A stretch of DNA of 64,000 nt, taken from assembly GCA_947462925.1 (NCBI GenBank), contig CANHQP010000006.1, positions 1 to 64,000 on the forward strand, written 5' to 3'. This DNA is from Flavobacteriia bacterium (GTDB lineage Bacteria; Bacteroidota; Bacteroidia; Flavobacteriales_D; Crocinitomicaceae). The notes under the pieces were generated by a model. The model saw only the letters and a list, made by a program, of their open reading frames with translations, searched no databases and was not told the DNA's origin. The position numbers were made by a program, and so were the translations under genes. Shown piece after piece: positions 17,296 to 26,090 of this stretch (position 1 is its first letter; every line of letters begins with the position of its first letter).

Positions 17296-18284
17296 TCATC
17301 GTTGAGTTTCTTCCAAATCATGTCTTTCAATTCCACCAAGTTTTGTTGAGCCAAAGAGGAAATGAAAAGATAAGGAATCGCAGGTAAATCTACTTCCATT
17401 TGCGATTTCATCACGTCGTCTAACATGTCAGATTTGGTAATTGCCAGCAAACGGTCTTTGAGCAACAATTCTGGATTGTATTGTCTCAATTCGTTGAGCA
17501 GAATTTCGTATTCTTTGGCCACATTGTCGCTATCTGCGGGAACCATGAAAAGCAATAGAGAATTTCGTTCAATGTGTCTTAAAAAGCGCAAACCAATGCC
17601 TTTTCCTTCGTGCGCTCCCTCGATGATTCCAGGAATGTCTGCCATCACAAAAGAACGGTAATCGCGGTAAGAAACGATGCCTAAATTGGGGCGCAAAGTG
17701 GTGAAAGGATAATTTCCGATTTCAGGTTTCGCTGAACTCAATACAGAAAGCAAGGTACTTTTTCCAGCATTTGGAAAACCAACCAATCCAACATCAGCCA
17801 AGACTTTCAATTCCAAGACTTTCCATCCTTCTTGTCCAGGTTCTCCCGGTTGCGCAAATTGTGGCGCTCGGTTGGTAGAAGATTTGAAATGGTTGTTTCC
17901 CATTCCACCTCGTCCGCCAGGAACCAAAATCACTTCTTCTTTGTCAGCGGTAATTTCGAATAAAATTTCGTCTGTTTCCGCATCGCGCGCGATTGTTCCG
18001 ATGGGAACTTCGATGTATTTATCTTCTCCTTGCGAACCAGTTTTCAAATTTCCAGTTCCATGGGCACCGTGACCCGCTTTGGAGTGTTTGTGAAATTTCA
18101 AATGGAGCAAAGTCCACAATTGTGCATTTCCGCGCAGGATGATGTGACCACCACGACCACCATCACCACCATCCGGACCACCTTGTGGAATGTATTTTTC
18201 TCTTCGATAATGCGTAGAGCCGCCGCCCCCATTTCCAGAGGCACAATGAATTTTAACGTAATCTACGAAGTTATCTGAAGCCAT
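17292..18284 (-). CDS. obgE: Obg-family ribosome-assembly GTPase
   Basis: A 330-residue GTPase with the Gly-rich N-terminal Obg fold ([30 protein letters not shown]) and a G domain carrying G1 GFPNAGKST, switch I FTTLRPN, G3 DIPGIIEGA and G4 TKSD. It functions in 50S subunit maturation and stress control. The C-terminal TGS/OCT extension of some homologues is absent, as is common in Bacteroidota. It lies 12 bp downstream of adk and overlaps the PAP2 gene. Confidence 0.96.
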   Translation of the reverse strand: MASDNFVDYVKIHCASGNGGGGSTHYRREKYIPQGGPDGGDGGRGGHIILRGNAQLWTLLHLKFHKHSKAGHGAHGTGNLKTGSQGEDKYIEVPIGTIARDAETDEILFEITADKEEVILVPGGRGGMGNNHFKSSTNRAPQFAQPGEPGQEGWKVLELKVLADVGLVGFPNAGKSTLLSVLSSAKPEIGNYPFTTLRPNLGIVSYRDYRSFVMADIPGIIEGAHEGKGIGLRFLRHIERNSLLLFMVPADSDNVAKEYEILLNELRQYNPELLLKDRLLAITKSDMLDDVMKSQMEVDLPAIPYLFISSLAQQNLVELKDMIWKKLNDE

Positions 18285-18296
18285 ATTTTTTTGTGA

Positions 18297-18869
18297 TTAT
18301 CTATTGTCAATTGCTTGGTAAAGACGCGTTGAAATTTCGTCAATTTCACCAATTCCTTGAATAGAAATAAATTTATTTTGCGCCTCGTAAAAAGCTTTCA
18401 CGGGAGCCGTTTCGTTTTTGTAAACGTTGATTCTATTTTGGATGATTGCAGGATCGGCGTCATCAGGTCTACCGCTGAATTCTGCTCTTTTCTTCAATCT
18501 TTCTCTCAATTCATCTTCTTCCACATCCAACGCCAACATCATTGTAATGGAAGTGTTTAAAGAACTTAATAATTCGTCTAATGCCGTTGCTTGTGCATTT
18601 GTACGTGGAAAACCGTCGAAAATAAATCCTTTCGCATTTTCGTGTTTCAACACTTCGCTTTTCAGCATATTGATTGTAACTTCGTCAGGAACCAATGCCC
18701 CTTTGTCCATAAAACTTTTAGCCAAAAGACCTAATTCGGTTTCGCCTTTGATGTTGGCGCGAAAAATGTCACCTGTTGATAAATGAACCAATCCGTATTT
18801 TTCGATTAAACGTTCAGATTGCGTTCCTTTTCCTGCTCCTGGAGGACCAAATAATACAATATTTAACAT
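18297..18869 (-). CDS. adk: adenylate kinase
   Basis: A 190-residue enzyme catalysing ATP + AMP = 2 ADP. It has the P-loop GPPGAGKGTQ at residues 8-17, the AMP-binding LSTGDIFRA, GFPRTNAQA and the short lid segment AEFSGRPDD. The short lid without zinc cysteines marks the short variant usual in this phylum. It lies 3 bp after hpt and 12 bp before obgE, so the three are probably co-transcribed. Confidence 0.96.
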   Translation of the reverse strand: MLNIVLFGPPGAGKGTQSERLIEKYGLVHLSTGDIFRANIKGETELGLLAKSFMDKGALVPDEVTINMLKSEVLKHENAKGFIFDGFPRTNAQATALDELLSSLNTSITMMLALDVEEDELRERLKKRAEFSGRPDDADPAIIQNRINVYKNETAPVKAFYEAQNKFISIQGIGEIDEISTRLYQAIDNR

Positions 18870-18872
18870 AGC

Positions 18873-19418
18873 CTATTGTGCGGGATCATTGCCCTTTAGT
18901 TGATAAATTGCTTCAAGATTTCGTCCTTTTTCGTTGTAATCTAGTCCAAAGCCTACAACAAAAACATTCGGAATGGTGAAACCTACATAATGGGGTTCAT
19001 TCTTTCCTTTGAACGCGTCTGGTTTGTACAATAAAGTTGCGATTTTTACTGAACTCGGTTGATGCGCTCTAAGTAGCGTAAAAATTTTGTCGATGGTAAT
19101 TCCCGTATCGACAATATCTTCTAAAATAACGATGTGTTTATCGGTAATATCTGTGTTCAAGCCAATTAATTCGTCCACTCTTCCAGTAGTTTGCGTGCCT
19201 TTGTAAGAGCTAACTTTCACAAAAGAAATTTCGCAAGGAATGGTGATTTTTTTGAAAATATCAGATGCGAACATAAAAGAGCCATTCAAAACCGCAATAA
19301 AGAGTACTTCTTTACCAGCATAATCTTGATTGATTTTTTGCGCAAGGTTGTTAATCTCTTCCTGAATTTTTTCAGGTGAAATGTAAGTCTCGAATGTTTT
19401 GTCCAGTATCTGAATCAC
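18873..19418 (-). CDS. hpt: hypoxanthine phosphoribosyltransferase
   Basis: A 181-residue purine salvage enzyme converting hypoxanthine or guanine with PRPP into IMP or GMP. The PRPP-binding motif VILEDIVDTGIT is intact, together with the flexible-loop Ser-Tyr in KVSSYKGTQTTGRV and the purine-contact segment PHYVGFTIPNVFVVGFGLDY. It is the first gene of the hpt-adk-obgE-PAP2 run. A candidate -7 box lies just upstream. Confidence 0.95.
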   Translation of the reverse strand: MIQILDKTFETYISPEKIQEEINNLAQKINQDYAGKEVLFIAVLNGSFMFASDIFKKITIPCEISFVKVSSYKGTQTTGRVDELIGLNTDITDKHIVILEDIVDTGITIDKIFTLLRAHQPSSVKIATLLYKPDAFKGKNEPHYVGFTIPNVFVVGFGLDYNEKGRNLEAIYQLKGNDPAQ

Positions 19419-19436
19419 TATTTGGCAATTTTACTG

Positions 19437-19444
19437 CAAAATTA
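19437..19444 (-). promoter_or_regulatory. -7 box upstream of hpt
   Basis: The minus strand reads TAATTTTG, an exact TAnnTTTG match, 18 bp before the hpt start codon. No clear -33 element is seen at the expected distance. Confidence 0.35.
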
Positions 19445-19546
19445 AGATTTTTGACCGAAAAATGGTCATTTTTAATGAAATCAAATCAAAAAAACACCTT
19501 TAATTTTACGATTTTGTTAAACTTTTTTGAATAAATGAATGGATTC

Positions 19547-19789
19547 TTACCTTTCCATGCCCTCTTGATCGTATTCACCTTTGAGTGAATAGAATCCAAA
19601 AATGGTGAAACCAATGCTGATTGGGATGAAAATGAACAAAATAATTCCCCATTGAAGTGCAGTATTTGTTCTTGCGATACCTTCTGCTGCGGCACTTGTT
19701 TTTTCAAATGCTTGAATGAACATCAGTACTACAGCTGTTGGAGCCAATAATATCCAAACGATGCCTAATAATTTTTTGATTGCGCTCAT
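19547..19789 (-). CDS. small two-helix membrane protein (DUF6814-like)
   Basis: An 80-residue protein with two transmembrane helices (about residues 8-28 and 46-68), a short polar loop (EKTSAAAEGIARTNTAL) and a charged C-terminus. It lies 30 bp downstream of the MFS transporter on the same strand. Small membrane proteins of this type accompany MHS-type MFS transporters in many Bacteroidota, so an accessory or stabilising role is plausible but inferred. Confidence 0.8.
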   Translation of the reverse strand: MSAIKKLLGIVWILLAPTAVVLMFIQAFEKTSAAAEGIARTNTALQWGIILFIFIPISIGFTIFGFYSLKGEYDQEGMER

Positions 19790-19819
19790 GTTTTTATATT
19801 TTAAAGTTTTACAATGAAA

Positions 19820-21340
19820 TTAATCTTCTTTTGTATGGCGTTTGTTACTCAAATAAACTGTTCCGATAATCAAGCACAAGGATGCCACGCCAATCGGATA
19901 CCACAATCCTGAAAGTGGTGTAGAACCAGGGAAACTTGCAACCAATGTCGCGATAAATGGAACCAATCCACCGAAAACACCATTTCCAATGTGGTAGGGC
20001 AAAGACATCGAAGTGTAGCGAATTTTGGTTGGGAACAATTCCACCAAGAAAGCCGCAATCGGACCGTAAACCATTGTCACCAAAAGGATTTGAAAGAAAA
20101 CCAATGCTACGAACATCCAGAAATTTCCTGATGATAATTCTTTATCGACTTGCGTTATTTCAGTTTTAGATTTTTTTCCATCAGCAGAAATTACTGTTTT
20201 TTGTAGTTCAATGAATTTAGCACCATTTTTCAAAACCATGGGAGTTTTAACGGTCATCAAACTGTCTTTAGAATCTTTGACCAATTCCATTTTTGTTTCA
20301 GATTTACCAGTAGAAACCAATTCTGTTTTCTGTAACGTTTTGTAATCTGTACTGTCCAAGAAATGCTGGTAAATCGGTCTGTAAAAGATAATTCCCAGTG
20401 CCATTCCTGTCATCATGATCCATTTTCTTCCGACTTTATCACTCCACGAACCAAAAATTACAAAGAAAGGAGTTGCCATTGCAATCGCCCAAAGCAAAAT
20501 GTAACGGGAATCATTGAAGCCAAGTTTACAAGTGTTTTCCAAGAAAGATTGTGCGTAGAATTGACCTGTGTACCAAATCACACCTTGTCCCATTGTTGCT
20601 CCAAACAAAGCCAACAAGACCATTTTGAAATTGGTTTTATTTCTGAAACTTTCTTTCAAAGGATTTTTAGAAACTTTTCCTTCTGTTTTCAATTTTGTAA
20701 ACTGAGGAGATTCGTGCATTTTCATTCTGATGTAGATCGAAACGACAACCAACAAGATTGAAATCAAGAATGGAATTCTCCAGCCCCAAGCACCAAATGC
20801 TTCAGAGCCGATTAAGTTTTGTGTCAACACGATTACACCCAAAGACAAGAAAAGTCCCAAAGTTGCAGTCGTTTGAATCCAACTTGTGAAATATCCTCTT
20901 CTTCCAATCGGCGCATGTTCTGCGACATAAGTTGCAGCTCCACCATATTCACCACCAAGTGCTAAACCTTGAACCAATCTCAAAATCAACACTAAAATCG
21001 GCGCCAGATATCCAATGCTTTCATACGATGGAATCAAACCGATTAAAAAGGTTGAACCTCCCATTAAAACCAAGGTCAAAAGGAAAGTGTATTTTCTTCC
21101 AATTAAATCGCCCAATCTTCCAAAGACCAAAGCTCCAAATGGACGAACGATGAAACCTGCGGCAAAAATCGCCAAGGTATTTATCAAGGCAGAAGCGCCT
21201 GAATCTGATGGAAATAAATGTTTTCCAATGACTCCAGCCAAACTTCCAAAGATGTAAAAGTCATACCATTCAATCAAGGTCCCAAGAGACGATGCACCGA
21301 TGACTTTGATGATGCTGTTTTTCTTTTCTACTGTATCCAT
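19820..21340 (-). CDS. MFS transporter, metabolite:H+ symporter (MHS)-like
   Basis: A 506-residue, 12-helix major facilitator. The first half is typical of the metabolite:H+ symporter family (GTLIEWYDFYIFG, RPFGALVFGRLGDLIGRK, LALGGEYGGAATYVAEHAP). The substrate could be an organic acid, proline or betaine. Divergent placement against acs makes acetate or another short acid attractive, but unproven. An insert of about 80 polar residues (about 325-405; TGKSETKMELVKDSKDS) breaks the second half between helices. A small membrane protein gene follows. Confidence 0.88.
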   Translation of the reverse strand: MDTVEKKNSIIKVIGASSLGTLIEWYDFYIFGSLAGVIGKHLFPSDSGASALINTLAIFAAGFIVRPFGALVFGRLGDLIGRKYTFLLTLVLMGGSTFLIGLIPSYESIGYLAPILVLILRLVQGLALGGEYGGAATYVAEHAPIGRRGYFTSWIQTTATLGLFLSLGVIVLTQNLIGSEAFGAWGWRIPFLISILLVVVSIYIRMKMHESPQFTKLKTEGKVSKNPLKESFRNKTNFKMVLLALFGATMGQGVIWYTGQFYAQSFLENTCKLGFNDSRYILLWAIAMATPFFVIFGSWSDKVGRKWIMMTGMALGIIFYRPIYQHFLDSTDYKTLQKTELVSTGKSETKMELVKDSKDSLMTVKTPMVLKNGAKFIELQKTVISADGKKSKTEITQVDKELSSGNFWMFVALVFFQILLVTMVYGPIAAFLVELFPTKIRYTSMSLPYHIGNGVFGGLVPFIATLVASFPGSTPLSGLWYPIGVASLCLIIGTVYLSNKRHTKED

Positions 21341-21716
21341 AAATATAAATATAAATTTATAGCAATTATTGTTTTTCGTTTAACAATACAATCTAATCTT
21401 TTGAAACTTTTCACATTTTGAAATTATACAGCTGTTTTCCTTTAAAAATGCCACTTTTAATCATTACCTTGTGCTGTTATTTCGTACATTTTATGCCTTT
21501 CAAATGTTTTGAAAAAGTTTTAAAATTTTTAGAAAAATGCAAACATTTAAGAACAAGTATATTAAATTTAGATCACTATGCTAATTTAGTAAGATAATTT
21601 GAGTTTTCACTTTTTTTTAATCTGCTAAATTCGCCTGAAAGAACCAATGTTATTGGTTCACGGATGGACAAACGCTCACAGAAAAGAATTATATATTATC
21701 AATCAATTCAAAAATC
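21341..21716. other. divergent promoter region between the MFS transporter and acs
   Basis: This 376-bp AT-rich region must hold the promoters for both divergent genes. The only clear structure is the 19-bp palindrome at 21641-21659. I found no exact TAnnTTTG box with a good -33 element on either strand. Confidence 0.5.
21641..21659. promoter_or_regulatory. perfect palindrome upstream of acs
   Basis: GAACCAATGTTATTGGTTC has 8-bp perfect inverted arms around a 3-bp centre, ending 57 bp before the acs start codon. It could be an operator or an RNA hairpin in the acs leader. No oligo-T follows, so it is not a terminator. Confidence 0.55.
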
Positions 21717-23633
21717 ATGAAAAAGTATCCTTATCAAATCACTTCTTTAGAAGAATACAAGGAAGCTTACGAAAAAAGCATCCAACAGCCAGAAGCATTT
21801 TGGGGAGACATCGCTGAAAATTTTACTTGGAAAAAGAAATGGGACGATGTATTAAGTTGGAATTTTCAAGAACCGAAAGTAGAATGGTTCAAAGGAGCCT
21901 CGTTAAATATTACTGAAAACTGCTTAGACAGACACATTGAATCTATTGGAGATCGTCCTGCGATCATTTGGGAGCCTAACGACCCGGAAGAGCATCACCG
22001 CGTTTTGACTTACAAAGATTTGCACAAAAAAGTTTGTCAATTTGCGCATGTGTTGGAAAATAATGGCGTCAAAAAAGGCGATCCAGTTTGCATTTACATG
22101 GGAATGATTCCTGAATTAGCGATTGCAGTATTGGCTTGCGCTAGAATTGGTGCGATTCATTCTGTTATTTTTGGTGGATTTTCAGCACAAAGTATTGCAG
22201 ATAGATTATTGGATGCGAAAGCAGAATTTATTGTTACTTGCGACGGGGCATTCAGAGGTCAAAAAGACATTCCATTGAAAAGTGTGATTGATGATGCGTT
22301 GATTGCTTGTCCATTTGTGAAAAGAGTCATTGTTTGCACCAGAACAAGAATTCCTGTGAGTATGATCAAAGGAAGAGACGTTTGGTGGGAAGAAGAAATC
22401 AAAAAAGTGGAAACGTTGGGCTTGAAATATTTCGATGCAGAACCGATGGACGCTGAAGATCCTTTGTTTATATTATACACTTCAGGTTCGACAGGAAAAC
22501 CAAAAGGCGTAGTGCATTCAACAGCTGGTTATATGGTGAATACCAATTATTCGTTTGTCAATGCGTTTCAATACAATCCCGGCGACATTTTCTTTTGTAC
22601 GGCTGATATTGGATGGATTACAGGACACAGTTACATTTTGTACGGACCATTGAGCGCTGGAGCAACAACGGTGATTTTTGAAGGAATTCCAACTTGGCCA
22701 GACGCTGGTCGTTTTTGGGACATCGTTGATAAATACAAGGTAAACACACTCTACACAGCGCCAACTGCGATTCGCAGCTTGATGGGATTTGGATTAGAAC
22801 CTTTGAAAGGGAAAGATTTATCATCTTTGAAAGTCTTGGGAAGTGTGGGCGAACCAATAAATGAAGAAGCTTGGCATTGGTATGATGAACACATCGGAAA
22901 AGGAAAATGTCCGATTGTCGATACTTGGTGGCAAACAGAGACGGGTTCAATCATGATTACCAATTTTGCCGGTGTAACTCCAGCCATTCCTGGAACTGCA
23001 ACTTTACCAATGCCTGGAGTTTTGCCATGCTTGGTAGATGAAAATGGAAAAGAAATTGAAGGAAATAGTGTTTCTGGTAATTTATGTATCAAACAAACTT
23101 GGCCGTCAATTATTAGAACGACTTATAACGATCACGAAAGATGCAAACAAACGTATTTTTCCACTTATGAAAACATGTATTTTACTGGTGACGGTGCCAT
23201 GCGTGATGACAAAGGGAATTACAAAATTACGGGCCGAGTAGATGATGTGTTGAATGTCAGCGGACATCGAATTGGAACTGCGGAATTGGAAAATGCCATG
23301 AATATGCACGCAGGAGTGATTGAAAGTGCGATTGTTGGATATCCGCATGATTTGAAAGGACAAGGAATTTATGCGTTCTTGATTTATGAAGGAAATTTGG
23401 AAGATCCAGATTTGATTCGTCAGGATATTATTCAAACTGTTTCAAGAATCATCGGACCAATTGCAAAACCAGACAAAATTCAATTTGTGACAGGTTTGCC
23501 AAAAACCAGAAGTGGTAAAATCATGCGTAGAATTTTGAGAAAAATTGCGGAGAATGACTTTGCCAATGTGGGAGATACCTCAACTTTATTGGATCCTGCT
23601 GTAGTGGAAGAAATTATCGCTGGGAAAATTTAG
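21717..23633 (+). CDS. acs: acetyl-CoA synthetase
   Basis: A 638-residue AMP-forming acetate:CoA ligase. It shows the adenylate motif YTSGSTGKPKGVVHS, TADIGWITGHSY, the acetate-pocket segment WWQTETGSIMIT, YFTGDGA and the regulatory lysine in KTRSGKIMRR (Lys about 601), the site usually acetylated in this family. Length matches E. coli Acs. It activates acetate for the TCA cycle or lipid synthesis. It is transcribed alone, divergently from an MFS transporter, with a palindrome in its leader and a strong terminator after it. Confidence 0.97.
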   Translation: MKKYPYQITSLEEYKEAYEKSIQQPEAFWGDIAENFTWKKKWDDVLSWNFQEPKVEWFKGASLNITENCLDRHIESIGDRPAIIWEPNDPEEHHRVLTYKDLHKKVCQFAHVLENNGVKKGDPVCIYMGMIPELAIAVLACARIGAIHSVIFGGFSAQSIADRLLDAKAEFIVTCDGAFRGQKDIPLKSVIDDALIACPFVKRVIVCTRTRIPVSMIKGRDVWWEEEIKKVETLGLKYFDAEPMDAEDPLFILYTSGSTGKPKGVVHSTAGYMVNTNYSFVNAFQYNPGDIFFCTADIGWITGHSYILYGPLSAGATTVIFEGIPTWPDAGRFWDIVDKYKVNTLYTAPTAIRSLMGFGLEPLKGKDLSSLKVLGSVGEPINEEAWHWYDEHIGKGKCPIVDTWWQTETGSIMITNFAGVTPAIPGTATLPMPGVLPCLVDENGKEIEGNSVSGNLCIKQTWPSIIRTTYNDHERCKQTYFSTYENMYFTGDGAMRDDKGNYKITGRVDDVLNVSGHRIGTAELENAMNMHAGVIESAIVGYPHDLKGQGIYAFLIYEGNLEDPDLIRQDIIQTVSRIIGPIAKPDKIQFVTGLPKTRSGKIMRRILRKIAENDFANVGDTSTLLDPAVVEEIIAGKI

Positions 23634-23662
23634 AAATCAAATTCTTTATTAATCAAAGTTTT

Positions 23663-23693
23663 AAATGCAGGTGATTTTTCATCTGCATTTTTT
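23663..23693 (+). terminator. rho-independent terminator of acs
   Basis: A 12-bp stem (AAATGCAGGTGA with TCATCTGCATTT, one G-T pair) and a short T loop are followed by a T run. It begins 29 bp after the acs stop codon. Confidence 0.85.
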
Positions 23694-23803
23694 GTGTCTT
23701 GGTCGATTTTATTGTTTTTTTTCATCCAATTATTGTTTTTTTCAAGAAGTTGAAAATAGCATTGGTAACTGTTTGTTGTTTAAAATGTTATCATTATTCT
23801 TGA

Positions 23804-23820
23804 TTTTTGTGTAACAAAAA
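23804..23820. promoter_or_regulatory. palindrome containing TTGTGTAACAA (copy 1)
   Basis: TTTTTGTGTAACAAAAA is a perfect 17-bp inverted repeat about 210 bp upstream of the Crp/Fnr gene. Its core TTGTGTAACAA is repeated exactly at 23885-23895. It is a candidate regulator-binding site. Confidence 0.45.
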
Positions 23821-23884
23821 TGGCAGAAGACCATATTTTTAAATAACTAATAATTAACCATTTATTTTTTAATTATTTTCTTGA

Positions 23885-23895
23885 TTGTGTAACAA
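23885..23895. promoter_or_regulatory. palindrome TTGTGTAACAA (copy 2)
   Basis: This is an exact second copy of the 11-bp palindrome, 78 bp from the first. It is centred about 47 bp upstream of the start site implied by the -7 box at 23925-23932. The spacing fits a regulator acting at the promoter, perhaps autoregulation. Confidence 0.45.
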
Positions 23896-23924
23896 AAGTT
23901 GCTAAATAAATTAATAATATAGTT

Positions 23925-23932
23925 TATATTTG
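23925..23932 (+). promoter_or_regulatory. -7 box of the Crp/Fnr gene
   Basis: TATATTTG matches TAnnTTTG exactly, about 98 bp before the ATG at 24030. No strong -33 TTTG is present at 19 bp, which is consistent with a promoter needing an activator. Confidence 0.4.
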
Positions 23933-24029
23933 TTAGAATAATAACAAGTAAAGTACAACGCTACTATATTAACTGATGGACTTCTTAAAAGAGAAAATTC
24001 GTTACGGTGGTGAAAAATTTTGATTCAAC

Positions 24030-24665
24030 ATGGAACTTCAAAATATTCAAGAGTTCAAAGCAGCACCCTCAATAATCGATAAATTATTGGCAACGGGCTT
24101 AGAAAAATCTTTTTCCAATGGAGAAATTATTATCAATGAAAATGCAATAGTTAATTCTGTTCCAATTGTTAAAAGTGGTTGTATTAAAGTAATGAGAACT
24201 GATGAAGAGGGGAAAGAAATTTTACTCTATTATATCAAACCCGGTGATTGTTGCATCATGGGTTTTTTAGGAAGTTTGAATGACCAAATAAGTAGAATCA
24301 AAGCAACTGCGGAAGGTGACACTGATGTTTTATTTGTTCCTGTAACAACTGTGGCAATTTTAAATCGTGAGCATCCAGAATGGTTAGATTATATTTTTAG
24401 AGTTTATTATAAGTGTTACGATAATCTACTTGAAGTTGTCAATGCGATTGCTTTCAAAAAAATGGATGAAAGAATTTTAGCCTCAGTTCGTCAAAAGGTT
24501 GAAATGGCTCAAAATGACACGATTTTTATTACGCATGAACAACTGGCAGTTGAACTTGGTACTGCAAGAGTTGTTGTTTCAAGACTACTCAAACAAATGG
24601 AAGATGACGGTTTCGTGCAGTTAGGTAGAAATAAAATTAGGTTATTGGAGAAAGGAGTGATCTAA
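24030..24665 (+). CDS. Crp/Fnr-family transcriptional regulator (paralogue A)
   Basis: A 211-residue regulator with an N-terminal cyclic-nucleotide-binding-type beta roll (IIINENAIVNSVPIVKSG, KEILLYYIKPGDCCIMGF), a long dimer helix (EVVNAIAFKKMDERI) and a C-terminal winged helix-turn-helix (HEQLAVELGTARVVVSRLLKQM). It lacks the N-terminal Fe-S cysteine cluster of true Fnr and the arginine-phosphate cassette of Crp is not obvious, so the signal is unknown. It is closely similar along its length to the regulator at 46342-46962. Palindromes upstream suggest autoregulation. The YceI gene follows with its own promoter. Confidence 0.92.
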   Translation: MELQNIQEFKAAPSIIDKLLATGLEKSFSNGEIIINENAIVNSVPIVKSGCIKVMRTDEEGKEILLYYIKPGDCCIMGFLGSLNDQISRIKATAEGDTDVLFVPVTTVAILNREHPEWLDYIFRVYYKCYDNLLEVVNAIAFKKMDERILASVRQKVEMAQNDTIFITHEQLAVELGTARVVVSRLLKQMEDDGFVQLGRNKIRLLEKGVI

Positions 24666-24716
24666 GATCACCAAAACTCTAAAAGTAAAAAACACAATAA
24701 AAAAGATAAAAAATAC

Positions 24717-24747
24717 TTTCCATGGTAAATAAATGACATTACTTTTG
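24717..24747 (+). promoter_or_regulatory. promoter of the YceI gene
   Basis: TTTC (24717-24720), a 19-bp spacer and TACTTTTG (24740-24747) closely match the Bacteroidota -33/-7 consensus TTTG-N19-TAnnTTTG. The implied leader before the ATG at 24803 is about 50 nt. Confidence 0.6.
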
Positions 24748-24802
24748 TACCATCAAATAAAATTGAGCACAAATAAAAATTTATACATTAAAATTAAAAG
24801 TT

Positions 24803-25339
24803 ATGTCAACAAAAACTATTTGGAAATTAGATCCTTCTCACTCAGAAGTACAATTTAAAGTGAAGCACTTGGTTATTTCAACTGTAACAGGTCAATTTAC
24901 TGATTTCACAGGAGAAATTCACACAGAAGGAAATGAAATTGCTGGAGCAAATGCGATTTTTGAAGCGAAAGTGGATAGTATTTCTACCAACAATGCAGAC
25001 AGAGATGGTCACTTAAAATCAGCAGATTTCTTTGATGCAGCAAGTCATCCAACAATCAATTTTTCTGCAACTTCTTTTGAAAAAGTAAGTGGAGATGAAT
25101 TTGAAATCACAGGAGATTTGACTTTGAGAGGTATCACAAAATCAATCAAATTGAAATCAGAATTGGGTGGAATGGCAACAGATCCATACGGACAAGAGAA
25201 AGTAGGTTTTGAAATTACTGGTAAAATCAGCCGCAAAGAATTTGGTTTGACTTGGAGCGCAGTAACTGAAGCTGGTGGCGTTGTAGTTGGTGATGAAATC
25301 AAATTGTTGTTGAACTTACAATTTGTAAAACAAGCATAA
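24803..25339 (+). CDS. YceI-family protein
   Basis: A 178-residue lipocalin-like protein with the YceI hallmarks WKLDPSHSEVQFKVKHL at the N-terminus, GHLKSADFFDAASHPTI in the middle and FGLTWSA near the C-terminus. The fold binds polyisoprenoid-like amphiphiles. No signal peptide is visible, so this copy is likely cytoplasmic, unlike periplasmic E. coli YceI. It is a single gene with its own promoter and terminator, downstream of a Crp/Fnr regulator that may or may not control it. Confidence 0.92.
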   Translation: MSTKTIWKLDPSHSEVQFKVKHLVISTVTGQFTDFTGEIHTEGNEIAGANAIFEAKVDSISTNNADRDGHLKSADFFDAASHPTINFSATSFEKVSGDEFEITGDLTLRGITKSIKLKSELGGMATDPYGQEKVGFEITGKISRKEFGLTWSAVTEAGGVVVGDEIKLLLNLQFVKQA

Positions 25340-25378
25340 TTCAATCTTAGCAGATTAAAAATAAATAAAACAAAAATT

Positions 25379-25411
25379 CAATCCCGTTAGTTTTCTAGCG
25401 GGATTTTTTTG
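25379..25411 (+). terminator. rho-independent terminator of the YceI gene
   Basis: The stem ATCCCGTTAG / CTAGCGGGAT (one G-T pair) with a TTTT loop is followed by seven T residues, about 40 bp after the stop codon. Confidence 0.85.
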
Positions 25412-25464
25412 TGAATTATAATTTGTTGGATTCTAATCTCAAACTGAATGCTTACTTTTGATTT

Positions 25465-26088
25465 ATGAACGTAAAAAACATCGATTCAAAAGTTGCTTTG
25501 CCTGTCATGGAACGATTTTACACCATCCAAGGTGAAGGTCGTTATTCAGGAAGAGCGGCTTATTTTATTCGTTTAGCAGGCTGTGATGTCGGTTGTGTTT
25601 GGTGTGATGTGAAAGAAAGTTGGGATGCTGAAATTCACCCGCTTTTGACAATCGATGAAATTATCGATGAAATAAAACTCACTCCAACCGAATTTGTAGT
25701 CATCACAGGAGGCGAACCTGCCATGTATGATTTGACCACCTTGGTTGAAAAATTGCACGAAAATAAGTGGGAAGTTGCCATCGAAACATCTGGCTGTTAT
25801 CCGCTCAATGGCGCAATCGATTGGTATTGTTTTTCACCCAAAAAGTTCAAAGCACCTTGCGACGAAGCTTATCAAAAAGCTGCAGAATTGAAAGTCGTAA
25901 TTTTTCACAAGTCTGATTTTGAATGGGCTGAAAAACACGCATCACTTGTAAATTCAAATTGTTTGTTATACCTTCAACCCGAATGGTCAAAACAGGAACA
26001 ATTATTGCCACTCATCATCGAGTATGTGAAAAGCAATCCAAAATGGAAAGTTTCTTTACAAACACATAAATTCATGAATATTCCTTGA
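25465..26088 (+). CDS. queE: 7-carboxy-7-deazaguanine synthase
   Basis: A 207-residue radical SAM enzyme that converts carboxy-tetrahydropterin to CDG in queuosine/7-deazaguanine synthesis. It shows FYTIQGEGRYSG, the variant Fe-S motif GCDVGCVWCDVKESWD and the SAM-binding VITGGEPAM. The Cys spacing and the reduced (beta/alpha) barrel fit QueE. The other queuosine genes are not in the window. The PorE-like gene begins 2 bp after its stop, so the two are probably co-transcribed. Confidence 0.94.
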   Translation: MNVKNIDSKVALPVMERFYTIQGEGRYSGRAAYFIRLAGCDVGCVWCDVKESWDAEIHPLLTIDEIIDEIKLTPTEFVVITGGEPAMYDLTTLVEKLHENKWEVAIETSGCYPLNGAIDWYCFSPKKFKAPCDEAYQKAAELKVVIFHKSDFEWAEKHASLVNSNCLLYLQPEWSKQEQLLPLIIEYVKSNPKWKVSLQTHKFMNIP

Positions 26089-26090
26089 AA

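Noticed and set aside
19486-19707. Overlapping 73-codon minus-strand frame
   Set aside because: It is out of frame with, and mostly inside, the convincing two-helix membrane protein at 19547-19789.
25453-25460. TACTTTTG box just before queE
   Set aside because: It lies only 4 bp from the ATG and has no -33 element at the right distance, so it is unlikely to be the queE promoter unless the start is downstream.
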